NCBI GenBank assembly: GCA_024398785.1
Contig: JAKSIO010000001.1
Span: 186,001 to 250,000 of the forward strand
Length of the DNA: 64,000 bases
Direction: 5' to 3'
Origin: Bacteroidaceae bacterium
GTDB taxonomy: Bacteria > Bacteroidota > Bacteroidia > Bacteroidales > Bacteroidaceae
The position numbers were made by a program, and so were the translations under genes. Shown one piece after another: positions 18,596 to 27,223 of this stretch. The notes below the pieces were generated by a model that had not been told where the DNA came from, did no database searches, and was given only the letters and a program-made list of their open reading frames with translations. Position 1 is the stretch's first letter, and every line of letters begins with the position of its first letter.

Positions 18596-19450
18596 ATGAA
18601 GAAAAGTGGTATTTTAGTTGCCTTTTTGGGTGCAGCTTTGATGTTTTCTGCTTGCGGTTCTGATTACAAATCAAGAAAGGAACTTCTTGCTGAGAATGAA
18701 TCTTTGCAGATTGGTCTCCAGAAGAGCAACAAAGAATTGGACGATGTTATGTCATTGTTCAATGATGTACAAGAGAGTTTTAAACTGATCAAAGAAGCTG
18801 AGGGTCGTGTAGCTGTAGCTGCTAGCAGCGATAGCAAAGCATCTCGCGAGCAGATCCGTAAGGACCTTGATTTCATTACCAACACACTTGTTGAGAAACG
18901 TGAGCAGATTGCAAGTCTGCAGAACAGCCTCAAATCAAGCCAGAAGAAATCTGCTAACCTCCAGAAGGCTTTGAACAACCTTCAGGCAGAGTTGACAGCT
19001 AAGAATAATGAGCTTGCTGAACTTAAGAAAGATCTTGATCAGAAGAATATCCGTATTGCTCAGTTGGATGCAACTGTTGAAGGTTTGAACCAGAACGTTG
19101 CTCAGCTTAACACTGAGAATGCAGAACAGAAGGCTAACTTGGCAGCTGCTGATGCTGACATCAACCGCGCATGGTTGGTATTCGGTAACAAGAAAGACCT
19201 CAAGTCTAAAGAAGTTATCAAGAAAGGTATTATGCGTAGCGCAACTGTTGATAAGAGCGAATTCAAGGCTATTGATATCCGTGATTCAAAACTTATCCCG
19301 GTTGATTCAAAGAAGTGCGTTGTTCTTTCTTCACACCCATGGGGTTCATTCACAATCGTTGCAGATGCTGATGGTATGAAGAGCATCCAGATTAACGATG
19401 TTGAGTTGTTCTGGAGCGTTACAAGATATCTTGTTGTAGCTACAAAGTAA
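18596..19450 (+). CDS. coiled-coil lipoprotein, function unknown
   Basis: A 284-residue lipoprotein: signal sequence then FSACGSDYK, so Cys20 is the likely lipidated residue. From about residue 25 to 200 it is one long coiled coil rich in K, E, Q, L and N (NNLQAELTAKNNELAELKKD), ending in a small globular C-terminal domain (about 210-284). Such proteins in Bacteroidales are annotated only as hypothetical. Codon choice is strongly biased toward forms such as AAG, AAC, GCT and CTT compared with neighbours, which suggests high expression. The ATG at 18596 fits the signal peptide. A strong terminator follows 21 bp downstream. Confidence 0.8.
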   Translation: MKKSGILVAFLGAALMFSACGSDYKSRKELLAENESLQIGLQKSNKELDDVMSLFNDVQESFKLIKEAEGRVAVAASSDSKASREQIRKDLDFITNTLVEKREQIASLQNSLKSSQKKSANLQKALNNLQAELTAKNNELAELKKDLDQKNIRIAQLDATVEGLNQNVAQLNTENAEQKANLAAADADINRAWLVFGNKKDLKSKEVIKKGIMRSATVDKSEFKAIDIRDSKLIPVDSKKCVVLSSHPWGSFTIVADADGMKSIQINDVELFWSVTRYLVVATK

Positions 19451-19471
19451 TTGATACTGCACTATATTTAT

Positions 19472-19503
19472 AAGGAGGGTGGTTTTCCATCCTCCTTTTT
19501 TTA
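19472..19503 (+). terminator. rho-independent terminator after the coiled-coil lipoprotein
   Basis: An 11-bp stem (19472-19482 with 19487-19497, one G-U pair) closes a TTTT loop and runs straight into a T tract to 19502. It is the clearest terminator in the window. Confidence 0.9.
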
Positions 19504-19512
19504 TTACTTTTG
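19483..19512 (+). promoter_or_regulatory. promoter of hflX, nested in the terminator
   Basis: TACTTTTG at 19505-19512 is a minus-7 element whose minus-33 position (TTTT, 19483-19486) falls in the loop of the preceding terminator. Transcription would begin near 19519, ahead of the ATG at 19536. Confidence 0.5.
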
Positions 19513-19535
19513 CAGCAGAATTAAATTCCTATTGG

Positions 19536-20801
19536 ATGAAAGAATTTCTAACATCAGAAAGTAAATCAAGCGAAAAGGCAATACTTGTTGGTCTTATTAC
19601 AGACCAGCAGAACGAGTTCCGTACCAAGGAATATCTGGATGAACTGGAATTTCTTGCTGCAACTGCAGGTGTGAATGTTCTAAAACGCTTTACTCAAAAA
19701 ATAGCGCAACCGCTTGCAGTTACTTACATCGGGACAGGAAAACTGGAGGAAATTCGTTCATATATAGAACAGTACAACGACAATGTTGAATATCCTGATA
19801 CTGAACTGGGTACCGCAATATTTGATGATGAACTGTCAGCGAAACAGATAAAAAATATTGAAGAGGCATTGGGTGGTATAAAGGTGTTGGACAGGACTTC
19901 TCTTATTCTTGATATTTTTGCCATGCGAGCCCAGACTGCTGCTGCAAAGACGCAGGTGGAACTGGCCCAATATAAATATCTTTTACCCCGTCTGCAACGA
20001 ATGTGGACTCACTTGGAACGTCAGGGCGGCGGGTCCGGCAGCGGTGCCGGAAAAGGTGGTTCTGTGGGTTTGCGCGGCCCGGGTGAAACTCAGCTTGAGA
20101 TGGACCGTCGTATTATTACCCAAAGAATTTCATGGCTGAAACAGGAACTTAAAGAAATAGACAAACAGAAATCATCCCAACGTAAGAATCGCGGTCGTCT
20201 GATTCGTGTAGCCCTTGTAGGTTATACAAATGTTGGAAAGTCCACTCTTATGAATATACTCTCCAAGAGTGATGTTTTTGCCGAGAATAAACTATTCGCT
20301 ACACTTGACACTACTGTGCGTAAGGTTGTTGTGGATAATCTTCCCTTTTTGCTTTCTGATACTGTAGGTTTTATCCGTAAACTCCCTACTGATCTGGTAG
20401 ACAGTTTCAAATCTACATTGGATGAAGTTCGTGAGTCTGACCTTCTGGTGCATGTTGTAGACATATCTCATCCTGATGCTGAACAGCAGATGCAGGTTGT
20501 TGACAAAACTCTTGCTGATCTTGGGTGTGCAACAAAGCCAAGACTTGTAATTTTCAATAAGGTCGATGCCTACACCTGGATTGAGAAAGAGGAAGATGAT
20601 CTTACCCCGTCAACAAAAGAAAATATCTCTTTGGACGAATTGTGTGAAATATGGCATAATCGTCTTGGTGATGATTGTATATTTGTTTCAGCCATAAAGA
20701 AACAGAACATTGACAGTCTGCGTATCCTGTTATATGACAGAGTTAAACAGCTGCACGTACAAAAATATCCGTACAACGACTTTTTATATCCGGATATTTA
20801 G
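19536..20801 (+). CDS. hflX: ribosome-associated GTPase HflX
   Basis: A 421-residue HflX GTPase, which rescues and splits stalled ribosomes under stress. The N-terminal HflX domain (FITYIGTGKLEEI-like, DRTSLILDIFAMRAQTAAAKTQVELAQ) and glycine-rich linker GGGSGSGAGKGG, LRGPGETQLEMDRR are present. The G domain has G1 GYTNVGKST at residues 229-237, G3 DTVGF and G4 NKVD. The ATG at 19536 is preferred since upstream in-frame starts lie in the terminator. It has its own promoter and stands apart from frr downstream. Confidence 0.96.
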   Translation: MKEFLTSESKSSEKAILVGLITDQQNEFRTKEYLDELEFLAATAGVNVLKRFTQKIAQPLAVTYIGTGKLEEIRSYIEQYNDNVEYPDTELGTAIFDDELSAKQIKNIEEALGGIKVLDRTSLILDIFAMRAQTAAAKTQVELAQYKYLLPRLQRMWTHLERQGGGSGSGAGKGGSVGLRGPGETQLEMDRRIITQRISWLKQELKEIDKQKSSQRKNRGRLIRVALVGYTNVGKSTLMNILSKSDVFAENKLFATLDTTVRKVVVDNLPFLLSDTVGFIRKLPTDLVDSFKSTLDEVRESDLLVHVVDISHPDAEQQMQVVDKTLADLGCATKPRLVIFNKVDAYTWIEKEEDDLTPSTKENISLDELCEIWHNRLGDDCIFVSAIKKQNIDSLRILLYDRVKQLHVQKYPYNDFLYPDI

Positions 20802-20803
20802 CA

Positions 20804-20811
20804 TATATTTG
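20804..20811 (+). promoter_or_regulatory. minus-7 element of the frr-rsgA promoter
   Basis: TATATTTG at 20804-20811 matches TAnnTTTG and lies 29 bp before the frr start. A convincing TTTG minus-33 element is not seen. Confidence 0.4.
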
Positions 20812-20839
20812 TGAAAGGAATAATTTTAATATTGATTAT

Positions 20840-21400
20840 ATGTTTGATTTAAACGCATGTCTGAACGAGACTGAAGAACTGATGCAGCTTGCAGTAATGC
20901 ATCTTGAAGAAGAGTATGCTCACATCCGTGCTGGAAAAGCAAATATCAGGATTCTTGATCCTTTACGTGTAGATTCCTACGGACAGCAGGTACCAATAAG
21001 CGGTGTGGCACAATTGTCAACTCCCGATCCTCGTTGTATTGCAATCAAACCGTGGGATAAAAATATGATTCGTGTTATTGAAAAGGCAATCATTGATTCT
21101 TCAATAGGTATTATGCCAAGCAATAACGGTGAAGTGATACGTCTGGTTATCCCTCCATTGACTGAGGACCGTCGTAAGGAACTGGTGAAACAATGCAACA
21201 AAGTGAACGAAACCACAAAAGTTTCTATCCGTAATTCGCGCCGCGATGCCATAGACAAAATGAAAAAAGCCGAAAAAGACGGTCTGGCAGAAGATGCACG
21301 CAAGGATGGTGAAGATAAACTCCAGAAACTTCATGACAAATACATAAAGCAGGCTGATGCTGCGTATATGGAAAAAGAAAAAGAGATAATGACTATCTGA
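20840..21400 (+). CDS. frr: ribosome recycling factor
   Basis: A 186-residue RRF, which with EF-G separates the ribosome after termination. The two-domain fold is recognisable: AYAHIRAGKAN-like EEYAHIRAGKAN near residue 29, the domain II stretch YGQQVPISGVAQLSTPDPR, IKPWDKNMIRVIEKAI, and the C-terminal helix LTEDRRKELVKQ with RRDAIDKMKK. Length is normal for the family. The stop codon shares one base with the rsgA start (TGATG), so the two are translationally coupled. Confidence 0.97.
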   Translation: MFDLNACLNETEELMQLAVMHLEEEYAHIRAGKANIRILDPLRVDSYGQQVPISGVAQLSTPDPRCIAIKPWDKNMIRVIEKAIIDSSIGIMPSNNGEVIRLVIPPLTEDRRKELVKQCNKVNETTKVSIRNSRRDAIDKMKKAEKDGLAEDARKDGEDKLQKLHDKYIKQADAAYMEKEKEIMTI

Positions 21401-22350
21401 TGCAGACAGTGCACGGTCTGGTAATAAAAAACTGCGGAAGTACCTATCTTGTAAAAACGGATGACGGTCGCTTTGTTGAGTGTCTTGCCAAAGGTAATCT
21501 CCGTTTGAAGGGTATAAAAAGTACCAGTCCGGTTGCAATCGGTGATAGAGTACAGATAGATTTGGAGGACGGTGCTGAATCCAGCACGCCTGTCTATATA
21601 AAAGAAATTGACGAACGGCGTAACTATATTATACGCCGTTCGTCAAATCTTTCTAAACAGAGTCATATTCTGGCTGCTAATTTAGATCTTTGTCTTCTAG
21701 TTATTACAATCAACAATCCGGAAACATCCACCGTTTTTATTGATAGATTTCTTGTCACAGCCAGAGCCTACCGGGTACCGGTTACGCTGGTGTTCAACAA
21801 ATCGGACCTGATGTCTGATGCAGACAGACATGTTCTTGAAGAATTGTGTGCCATATACAATAAGATAGGCTATGATACAATAGTGTGTTCAGCAGCAGAT
21901 AATACCGGATTGGATTTGATACGTACACAGATAAAAGGAAAAATCACATTGTTTGCCGGCAATTCCGGTGTAGGAAAGAGTTCTCTTATCAATAAGTTGT
22001 TGCCTGGGATCAATTTGCGTGTAGGACAGATTTCCGATAAGCATAACACTGGTATGCACACCACAACTTTTTCTGAAATGTTTCCTTTAGAACATGACAG
22101 CGGTTGGATTATTGATACCCCCGGAGTTAAGGGATTCGGAACATTTGATATGGACCGTTATGAGATTCCGCACTATTTCCCGGAAATGTTCAATCTGTCC
22201 AGTAATTGCCGTTATGGAAATTGCACTCATATTAATGAACCCGGATGTGCCATACTGGCTGCACTGGAAAGCGGTGAAATAGCGCCGTCACGTTATGAAT
22301 CATACCTTAGCATTCTTTCAGATTCAGAACAGTCAAAGTACAGGCTTTGA
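21400..22350 (+). CDS. rsgA: small ribosomal subunit biogenesis GTPase RsgA
   Basis: A 316-residue circularly permuted GTPase acting late in 30S maturation. An N-terminal OB fold (to about residue 75) is followed by the permuted G domain: FNKSD (G4), then the P-loop GNSGVGKSSL and DTPGVKGF (G3), in that order. The C-terminal zinc domain has CRYGNCTHINEPGC. RRSSNLSKQSHILAANLD is typical of the family. It is coupled to frr and ends 7 bp before the convergent pepT stop. Confidence 0.97.
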   Translation: MQTVHGLVIKNCGSTYLVKTDDGRFVECLAKGNLRLKGIKSTSPVAIGDRVQIDLEDGAESSTPVYIKEIDERRNYIIRRSSNLSKQSHILAANLDLCLLVITINNPETSTVFIDRFLVTARAYRVPVTLVFNKSDLMSDADRHVLEELCAIYNKIGYDTIVCSAADNTGLDLIRTQIKGKITLFAGNSGVGKSSLINKLLPGINLRVGQISDKHNTGMHTTTFSEMFPLEHDSGWIIDTPGVKGFGTFDMDRYEIPHYFPEMFNLSSNCRYGNCTHINEPGCAILAALESGEIAPSRYESYLSILSDSEQSKYRL

Positions 22351-22357
22351 CAGAAGG

Positions 22358-23572
22358 TTATCCCACAATTATATTTTTGATAGTTTCTACGGCTTTCTCC
22401 ATACTTTCAATAGGGATAAATTCGTATGGCCCGTGAAAGTTGATGCCACCGGCAAAAATGTTGGGACATGGCAATCCCATAAAAGAAAGAAATGAACCGT
22501 CTGTGCCACCTCTGACCGGACTGATAACAGGACTGATTCCGGCTTGTTCCATGGCCCGTTTAGCTCTTTCAACAACGAACATCTTGTCAAGGAACGTTTC
22601 TTTCATATTGTAATATTCGTCTTTTATTTCAAGAGAAGCTGTCTCTTTCCCATATTTGCTGTTTATATTTTCGACTATTGAACGCAGGACTTCTTTACGC
22701 TGTTCCAGAATGTCGCGGTTGTGATCCCTGATAATGATGTCAATAATGGATTTACCAACTCCTCCTTCTATTGAGATGGGGTGGAAGAATCCGTCATAAC
22801 CGCAAGTGTTCTCGGGACACTGGTCTTTTGGAAGACTCTCAATTATCTGACCTGCAATGCGCACTGCATTAACCATTGTGTCTTTTGCATATCCGGGATG
22901 AACTGCAATACCTTTAATTGTAATTTTTGCGTGTGCAGCATTGAATGTTTCGTATTCAAGTTCGCCCACATCGCCGCCGTCAACTGTATAAGCCCAATCT
23001 GCGTTGAATTCCTTTACATTGAAATTCTCGGTCCCTCGCCCTATTTCTTCATCAGGAGTAAACGCGATTTGAATAATGCCATGCTCTGTTGAATCACTGT
23101 GCATTATTTGCTCAACGGCTGTTATTATTTCTGCAACACCGGCTTTGTCGTCTGCTCCAAGCAGGGTTGTTCCGTCTGTAACAATAAGGTGCTTCCCAAC
23201 GAAAGATTTCAATACCGGAAACATTGCCGGTGAGAGAAGAATGTTCTTTTCCTTATTCAAAACTATATCTCCGCCTTTATACTCAACTATTTGTGGCTTT
23301 ACATCTTTTCCACAGCATTCGGGGCTTGTATCAACGTGTGCCAATAGTCCTATTTTAGGCAGATTCTTGTCTGTGTTGGCAGGAATTGTAGCAAACAGCA
23401 ACCCTTCCTTGTATAATCTGGTTTGTGCAATACCGATATCATGCAGTTCCTTCTCCAGTGTACATAAGAAACTGTATTGTTTGTATGTTGACGGTGTGCT
23501 GGTAGAGTCGGGATCTGATTGGGTGTCAAATCTGACGTATCTTAAAAATCGTTCAGTAACGGTTTGTATCAT
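22358..23572 (-). CDS. pepT: peptidase T (tripeptide aminopeptidase)
   Basis: A 404-residue M20-family zinc aminopeptidase that releases N-terminal residues from tripeptides in the cytosol. Metal and catalytic motifs include LLAHVDTSPE (metal His and catalytic Asp), GADDKAGVAEI, FTPDEEIGRGTE (catalytic Glu pair), DGGDVGELEYETFNAA and GGTDGSFLSFMGLPCPN near the end. Length matches the family. Its start overlaps the stop of the LytTR gene by 4 bp (ATGA), so the two form an operon. Confidence 0.96.
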   Translation of the reverse strand: MIQTVTERFLRYVRFDTQSDPDSTSTPSTYKQYSFLCTLEKELHDIGIAQTRLYKEGLLFATIPANTDKNLPKIGLLAHVDTSPECCGKDVKPQIVEYKGGDIVLNKEKNILLSPAMFPVLKSFVGKHLIVTDGTTLLGADDKAGVAEIITAVEQIMHSDSTEHGIIQIAFTPDEEIGRGTENFNVKEFNADWAYTVDGGDVGELEYETFNAAHAKITIKGIAVHPGYAKDTMVNAVRIAGQIIESLPKDQCPENTCGYDGFFHPISIEGGVGKSIIDIIIRDHNRDILEQRKEVLRSIVENINSKYGKETASLEIKDEYYNMKETFLDKMFVVERAKRAMEQAGISPVISPVRGGTDGSFLSFMGLPCPNIFAGGINFHGPYEFIPIESMEKAVETIKNIIVG

Positions 23573-24366
23573 AATCTTGTCAATAAATCATCATAATATT
23601 TTCTTGAGATAGGAATTCTTGTGCCGTCCGGTTCTTTAAGTTCAACAAACAAAGTACCGTCATTTTCCTTGCCTATCACCTTAACGTAACTGGTGTTGAT
23701 GATAAATGAGCGGTGGCATCGGTAGAAATTGATAAAATCCTTGCACTCTTCTTCTACGCGTTTCATAGAACTGCGCAGTACATATTTGACGGCATTATCT
23801 CCCTTTTTGTAAAATATAGTTACATAGTTTTCATCGGAAGCGGCATAAATAAGACTTGTTGCGGCAATTGAAAGCTTGTGTACATTGTATGAGTCCTTGA
23901 ACTTGATCATCCCTTTGTCGGTATCATCTTTCAGCTGAATCTCTTCAAGACATATTGATGCTAAAGCGATTATGATGTATGGGAAAATAAGTACTGAAAA
24001 CAGCAATCGGATTGAAAATCCCACTTCAGTATAATAATTGTATGTGCGGTCGTGAATTAACCACAAAAAAAGTCCAATAAACAGCGATGTGGCTATTATC
24101 TCTGCGAAACACCATATACAATATCCCCTGACTGTGACTTTATCTCTGCCTATGAAAAACATACCTCTGCTGAAAAGTATGGTCCCGAATATAATGCACG
24201 TTGAGATTGTAATCACAAAATCAAAGTCCTTTTTTGCCGTTGAAAGCTGTGATATTGCCCATTCAGGTCTATACAGAAGCATAAATGCAATGAAGAATAT
24301 CGGAAGTGTCAGTATGTGCGTCCATTGGGTTCTGTTGTTCTTGTATTGCTGAAATGATTTCTTCAT
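23569..24366 (-). CDS. membrane-bound LytTR-family transcriptional regulator
   Basis: A 265-residue one-component regulator. Four hydrophobic segments (about 15-32, 46-65, 81-103, 118-140) form a membrane module. The C-terminal LytTR DNA-binding domain (about 160-265) shows IYAASDENYVTIFY, YVLRSSMKRVEEE, FYRCHRSFIINTSYVKVI and ISRKYYDDLL. LytTR domains bind pairs of short direct repeats on one face of DNA, and just such an array lies in its own promoter (24391-24492). It is co-transcribed with pepT. The sensed signal is unknown. Confidence 0.9.
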   Translation of the reverse strand: MKKSFQQYKNNRTQWTHILTLPIFFIAFMLLYRPEWAISQLSTAKKDFDFVITISTCIIFGTILFSRGMFFIGRDKVTVRGYCIWCFAEIIATSLFIGLFLWLIHDRTYNYYTEVGFSIRLLFSVLIFPYIIIALASICLEEIQLKDDTDKGMIKFKDSYNVHKLSIAATSLIYAASDENYVTIFYKKGDNAVKYVLRSSMKRVEEECKDFINFYRCHRSFIINTSYVKVIGKENDGTLFVELKEPDGTRIPISRKYYDDLLTRL

Positions 24367-24390
24367 AAACGGTTTATATATTAAATTTAT

Positions 24391-24492
24391 GTCACTGTTA
24401 CAAAGTGCAAATATATAAAATAATGTATTATTGTCACTGAATTCTTTGTTTTTGTCACTAAAACGTGCGGTTTGTCACTATATTTTGTCACT
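24391..24492. promoter_or_regulatory. array of five GTCACT boxes, probable LytTR operator
   Basis: GTCACT occurs at 24391, 24433, 24454, 24474 and 24487, most copies within TTTGTCACTA. The spacings are 42, 21, 20 and 13 bp; the first three place the boxes on one helical face. The LytTR gene's own minus-7 element (CAAATATA, 24408-24415, TATATTTG on the minus strand) lies between boxes one and two, and box two sits at its minus-33 position. Confidence 0.6.
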
Positions 24493-24527
24493 AATCATAT
24501 ATTTTTCATACAAAGCAATGACCTGGC

Positions 24528-24535
24528 TACTTTTG
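24528..24535 (+). promoter_or_regulatory. minus-7 element of the acyl-CoA ligase promoter
   Basis: TACTTTTG, about 22 bp before the ATG at 24557, matches TAnnTTTG. It lies 35-40 bp downstream of the last GTCACT box, so this promoter may share the operator. Confidence 0.5.
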
Positions 24536-24556
24536 CACTGTAAAAGTTGATTAAAA

Positions 24557-26245
24557 ATGATGAAAGAGAAAAATTTTATTGAGCGTTTTAAGGAAACACT
24601 TCTTGATTGTTCAGAAATGCCGGCTATTACCGACTATTTGAAACACAGGACAATGTCATATTCTGATGTTGCTCGTGTCATTGCTCGTTTCCATATCATA
24701 TATGAACTTTGCGGTATAAATAAAGGTGACAAGATTGCTTTGATAGGTAAGAACTCATCGTCATGGGTTGTTTCCTATATCAGTATTGTGACCTATGGAG
24801 CTGTAGTGGTTCCTATTCTTGCTGACTTTAATCCGTTCGATGCGGCAAATATAATCAATCACAGCCAGAGCAAACTTCTGTTTGCTGACAAAAACATATG
24901 GAAGACAATAAAAGATTCCAAGTTTGACTTTTTGCAGGCTTGTGTTGACCTTGATTCAGAAGAAGTGTTGATGGATGTCTCTGCTGACGGTTTGGTTACA
25001 GAGTCGTTTGTTCATAGTGCTGACAGATTTGATGAAAGGTTTGCAAATGGATTTTCTGCAGAGAAAATCAGTTTTGCGAATGTTGAGGATAATGACCTGA
25101 TGATAATCAGTTATACGTCAGGAACTTCGGGATTGAGCAAAGGCGTTATGCTTTCGCTGGGAAACATTTCGAACAATGTAAATTTTGCTCTTGAACATAA
25201 ATTCCATTTTAGAGGTTCCAGAGTATTGGCTTTGCTGCCTCTTGCGCATGCATACGGATGCGCGTTCGATATGCTTACTCCGCTTGCTACAGGCGCGCAC
25301 ATAACCCTGTTGGGTAAAATGCCATCTCCAACATTACTGTTGAGTGCCCTTAAAGATGTGAAACCGCATTTGCTTTGCAGTGTCCCATTGGTAATGGAAA
25401 AGATTGTTCGCAAGAATATTCTCCCAAGGTTGGAAAAACAGCCCCTTAAATTCCTGTCCCATATTCCTGTAGTCAATAGTGTGGTGTACAGGAAGATCAG
25501 AAAGGCTATGCTTCAAAGTTTTGGTGGTTGTATCAAAGAAGTTAACCTTGGCGGTGCTGCTCTGGCTCCTGATGTTGAAGATTTTCTGCTCAAGATTGGA
25601 TTCCCATTTGCAGTAGGCTACGGTATGACTGAATGTGGACCTTTGATTGCTTATGCTCCACATGAAGAGTTCCAAAAAGGTTCATGCGGAAAAATTCTTC
25701 CGGGTATGGAACTGAAAATCGACACAAGAGATGAAGGAGTGTCGGAAGGAGAAATATGTGTCCGCGGAAAAAATGTAATGTTGGGTTATTATAATAATCC
25801 GCAGGCTACTGCAGCTGCTATTGATACTGATGGCTGGCTTCATACCGGCGATGTGGGAATTGCTTCGGCAAACGGTGTGATTTCTATTAAGGGCCGTTGT
25901 AAAAGTATGATCCTCTCTTCAAACGGACAGAATATTTACCCGGAGGAGATAGAGGCTAAACTCAATAATATGGAAGGTGTTTCTGAAAGTTTGATTCTTG
26001 AAGAAAAGGGCCGTCTTGTAGCTCTTGTTGTTCCGGATTTTGACGATGTCAAACGCCGCGGCCTTTCATTACAGTATCTTAAGGAGAAAATGCAGGAAAA
26101 TCTTAAGAACCTGAATAAAATAGTGGCATCGTATGAGAAAGTTTCGGACGTGCGCATCTGCAAAGAGGAATTTGAAAAGACTCCAAAACGCAGTATCCGC
26201 CGCTATCTGTATCCCAAGAATGCCAAAATATGGAATAACGATTGA
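24557..26245 (+). CDS. AMP-binding long-chain fatty acyl-CoA synthetase family protein
   Basis: A 562-residue ANL-superfamily adenylate-forming enzyme, most like long-chain fatty acid-CoA ligases of Bacteroidales. Motifs: P-loop-like YTSGTSGLSKGVMLS near residue 188, LPLAHAYG, the adenine-binding GYGMTECGP near 353, WLHTGDVG near 431, and GRCKSMILSSNGQNIYPEEIE near 448. The C-terminal KTPKRSIRRYLY contains the catalytic lysine region. It is divergent from the LytTR gene and convergent with menA, 2 bp apart at the stops. The acyl substrate cannot be read from sequence. Confidence 0.88.
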   Translation: MMKEKNFIERFKETLLDCSEMPAITDYLKHRTMSYSDVARVIARFHIIYELCGINKGDKIALIGKNSSSWVVSYISIVTYGAVVVPILADFNPFDAANIINHSQSKLLFADKNIWKTIKDSKFDFLQACVDLDSEEVLMDVSADGLVTESFVHSADRFDERFANGFSAEKISFANVEDNDLMIISYTSGTSGLSKGVMLSLGNISNNVNFALEHKFHFRGSRVLALLPLAHAYGCAFDMLTPLATGAHITLLGKMPSPTLLLSALKDVKPHLLCSVPLVMEKIVRKNILPRLEKQPLKFLSHIPVVNSVVYRKIRKAMLQSFGGCIKEVNLGGAALAPDVEDFLLKIGFPFAVGYGMTECGPLIAYAPHEEFQKGSCGKILPGMELKIDTRDEGVSEGEICVRGKNVMLGYYNNPQATAAAIDTDGWLHTGDVGIASANGVISIKGRCKSMILSSNGQNIYPEEIEAKLNNMEGVSESLILEEKGRLVALVVPDFDDVKRRGLSLQYLKEKMQENLKNLNKIVASYEKVSDVRICKEEFEKTPKRSIRRYLYPKNAKIWNND

Positions 26246-26247
26246 TC

Positions 26248-27111
26248 TTACGCTATGTGGTAATACGCAATAATGAATGCAGCGTAACAGAGATTGTACA
26301 TTCCGGCGTAACCAAGAAGCATATTGAACTTCTTGTTGTATAACAGGAAGAACGCAACCAGGTTGTTGACTGTCAGTACTATCGCAAATATCATGGCGCA
26401 AATCCAATGTGTACCAAACCACATTGTTACAGGAGCCAGACATACTGCAAGTGCATAATATACTTTCCCGAATGTTTCACCACCGCGAACTACAAGGGTT
26501 AATTTGGCATGTGCGCGGTCTTCTTCAATATCACGCAGGTTGTTGATAGTAAGCAGGGCTATGGAATTGGCTCCGCATCCAGCACCAAGAATAAAAGCAG
26601 TTGCGTCCCATGAGTTTGTTATCAGGTATGTGGTTCCCATTGTTGCAATAGGTCCATAGTACATGAAACAAAAAATATCGGCAAGACCGGTATGGCTTAA
26701 AGACCGGTTTGTTGCGGAATAAAGTAGTGCAAATAACACTGCGGTCAGACCGATAACAGCAATTGCCCAACCTCCAAGATATACTAAATACAATCCTCCT
26801 GCTACCACCGGTATGAGGCTGATGTATATAGCTTTTATCAGTTGCTTTTCTGTAATCAGACCGGCTGATACCGCGCGGCTTGGTCCCAACCTTGCAGGAC
26901 TTGAATCCTCGCTGCGGCGGAAGTCATACAAGTCGTTGGCCAAATTGCTGAATATTTGGATGAAAATGGCAGTCAACAGTATTATTACTCCTAAAAACCA
27001 GTCAAATGGTGCTATGTCTGCTTTTTTTTCAACAGCTACCATAAATCCGATAAGAACGGGCGCTATTGATGCTGCAAATGTTTTTGGTCGTGATATCTTT
27101 AGCCAATTCAT
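26248..27111 (-). CDS. menA: 1,4-dihydroxy-2-naphthoate polyprenyltransferase
   Basis: A 287-residue UbiA-family prenyltransferase with eight to nine hydrophobic helices, which attaches the polyprenyl chain in menaquinone synthesis. The first aspartate motif is NLANDLYDFRRSEDS around residue 58, and the second region is TINNLRDIEEDRAHAKLTL around 190. The start WLKISRPKTFAASIAPVLIG is the MenA N-terminus. No other men genes are nearby. Menaquinone is the expected quinone for fumarate respiration in this group. Confidence 0.93.
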   Translation of the reverse strand: MNWLKISRPKTFAASIAPVLIGFMVAVEKKADIAPFDWFLGVIILLTAIFIQIFSNLANDLYDFRRSEDSSPARLGPSRAVSAGLITEKQLIKAIYISLIPVVAGGLYLVYLGGWAIAVIGLTAVLFALLYSATNRSLSHTGLADIFCFMYYGPIATMGTTYLITNSWDATAFILGAGCGANSIALLTINNLRDIEEDRAHAKLTLVVRGGETFGKVYYALAVCLAPVTMWFGTHWICAMIFAIVLTVNNLVAFFLLYNKKFNMLLGYAGMYNLCYAAFIIAYYHIA

Positions 27112-27144
27112 GAATAATCCCTTCTATGAAAGTTATATACTTTA

Positions 27145-27152
27145 CAAAAGTA
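27145..27152 (-). promoter_or_regulatory. minus-7 element of the menA promoter
   Basis: CAAAAGTA on the plus strand reads TACTTTTG on the minus strand, 34 bp upstream of the menA start. Confidence 0.45.
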
Positions 27153-27196
27153 TTTTAATAAATGCTTAAAACAAAGTCTTTTTCAAATTAAAGTTG

Positions 27197-27204
27197 TAAG
27201 TTTG
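27197..27204 (+). promoter_or_regulatory. minus-7 element for the FISUMP-like gene
   Basis: TAAGTTTG matches TAnnTTTG and lies 20 bp before the ATG at 27224, giving a very short leader. Confidence 0.45.
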
Positions 27205-27223
27205 TGGTAATTAACAAAAAGCT

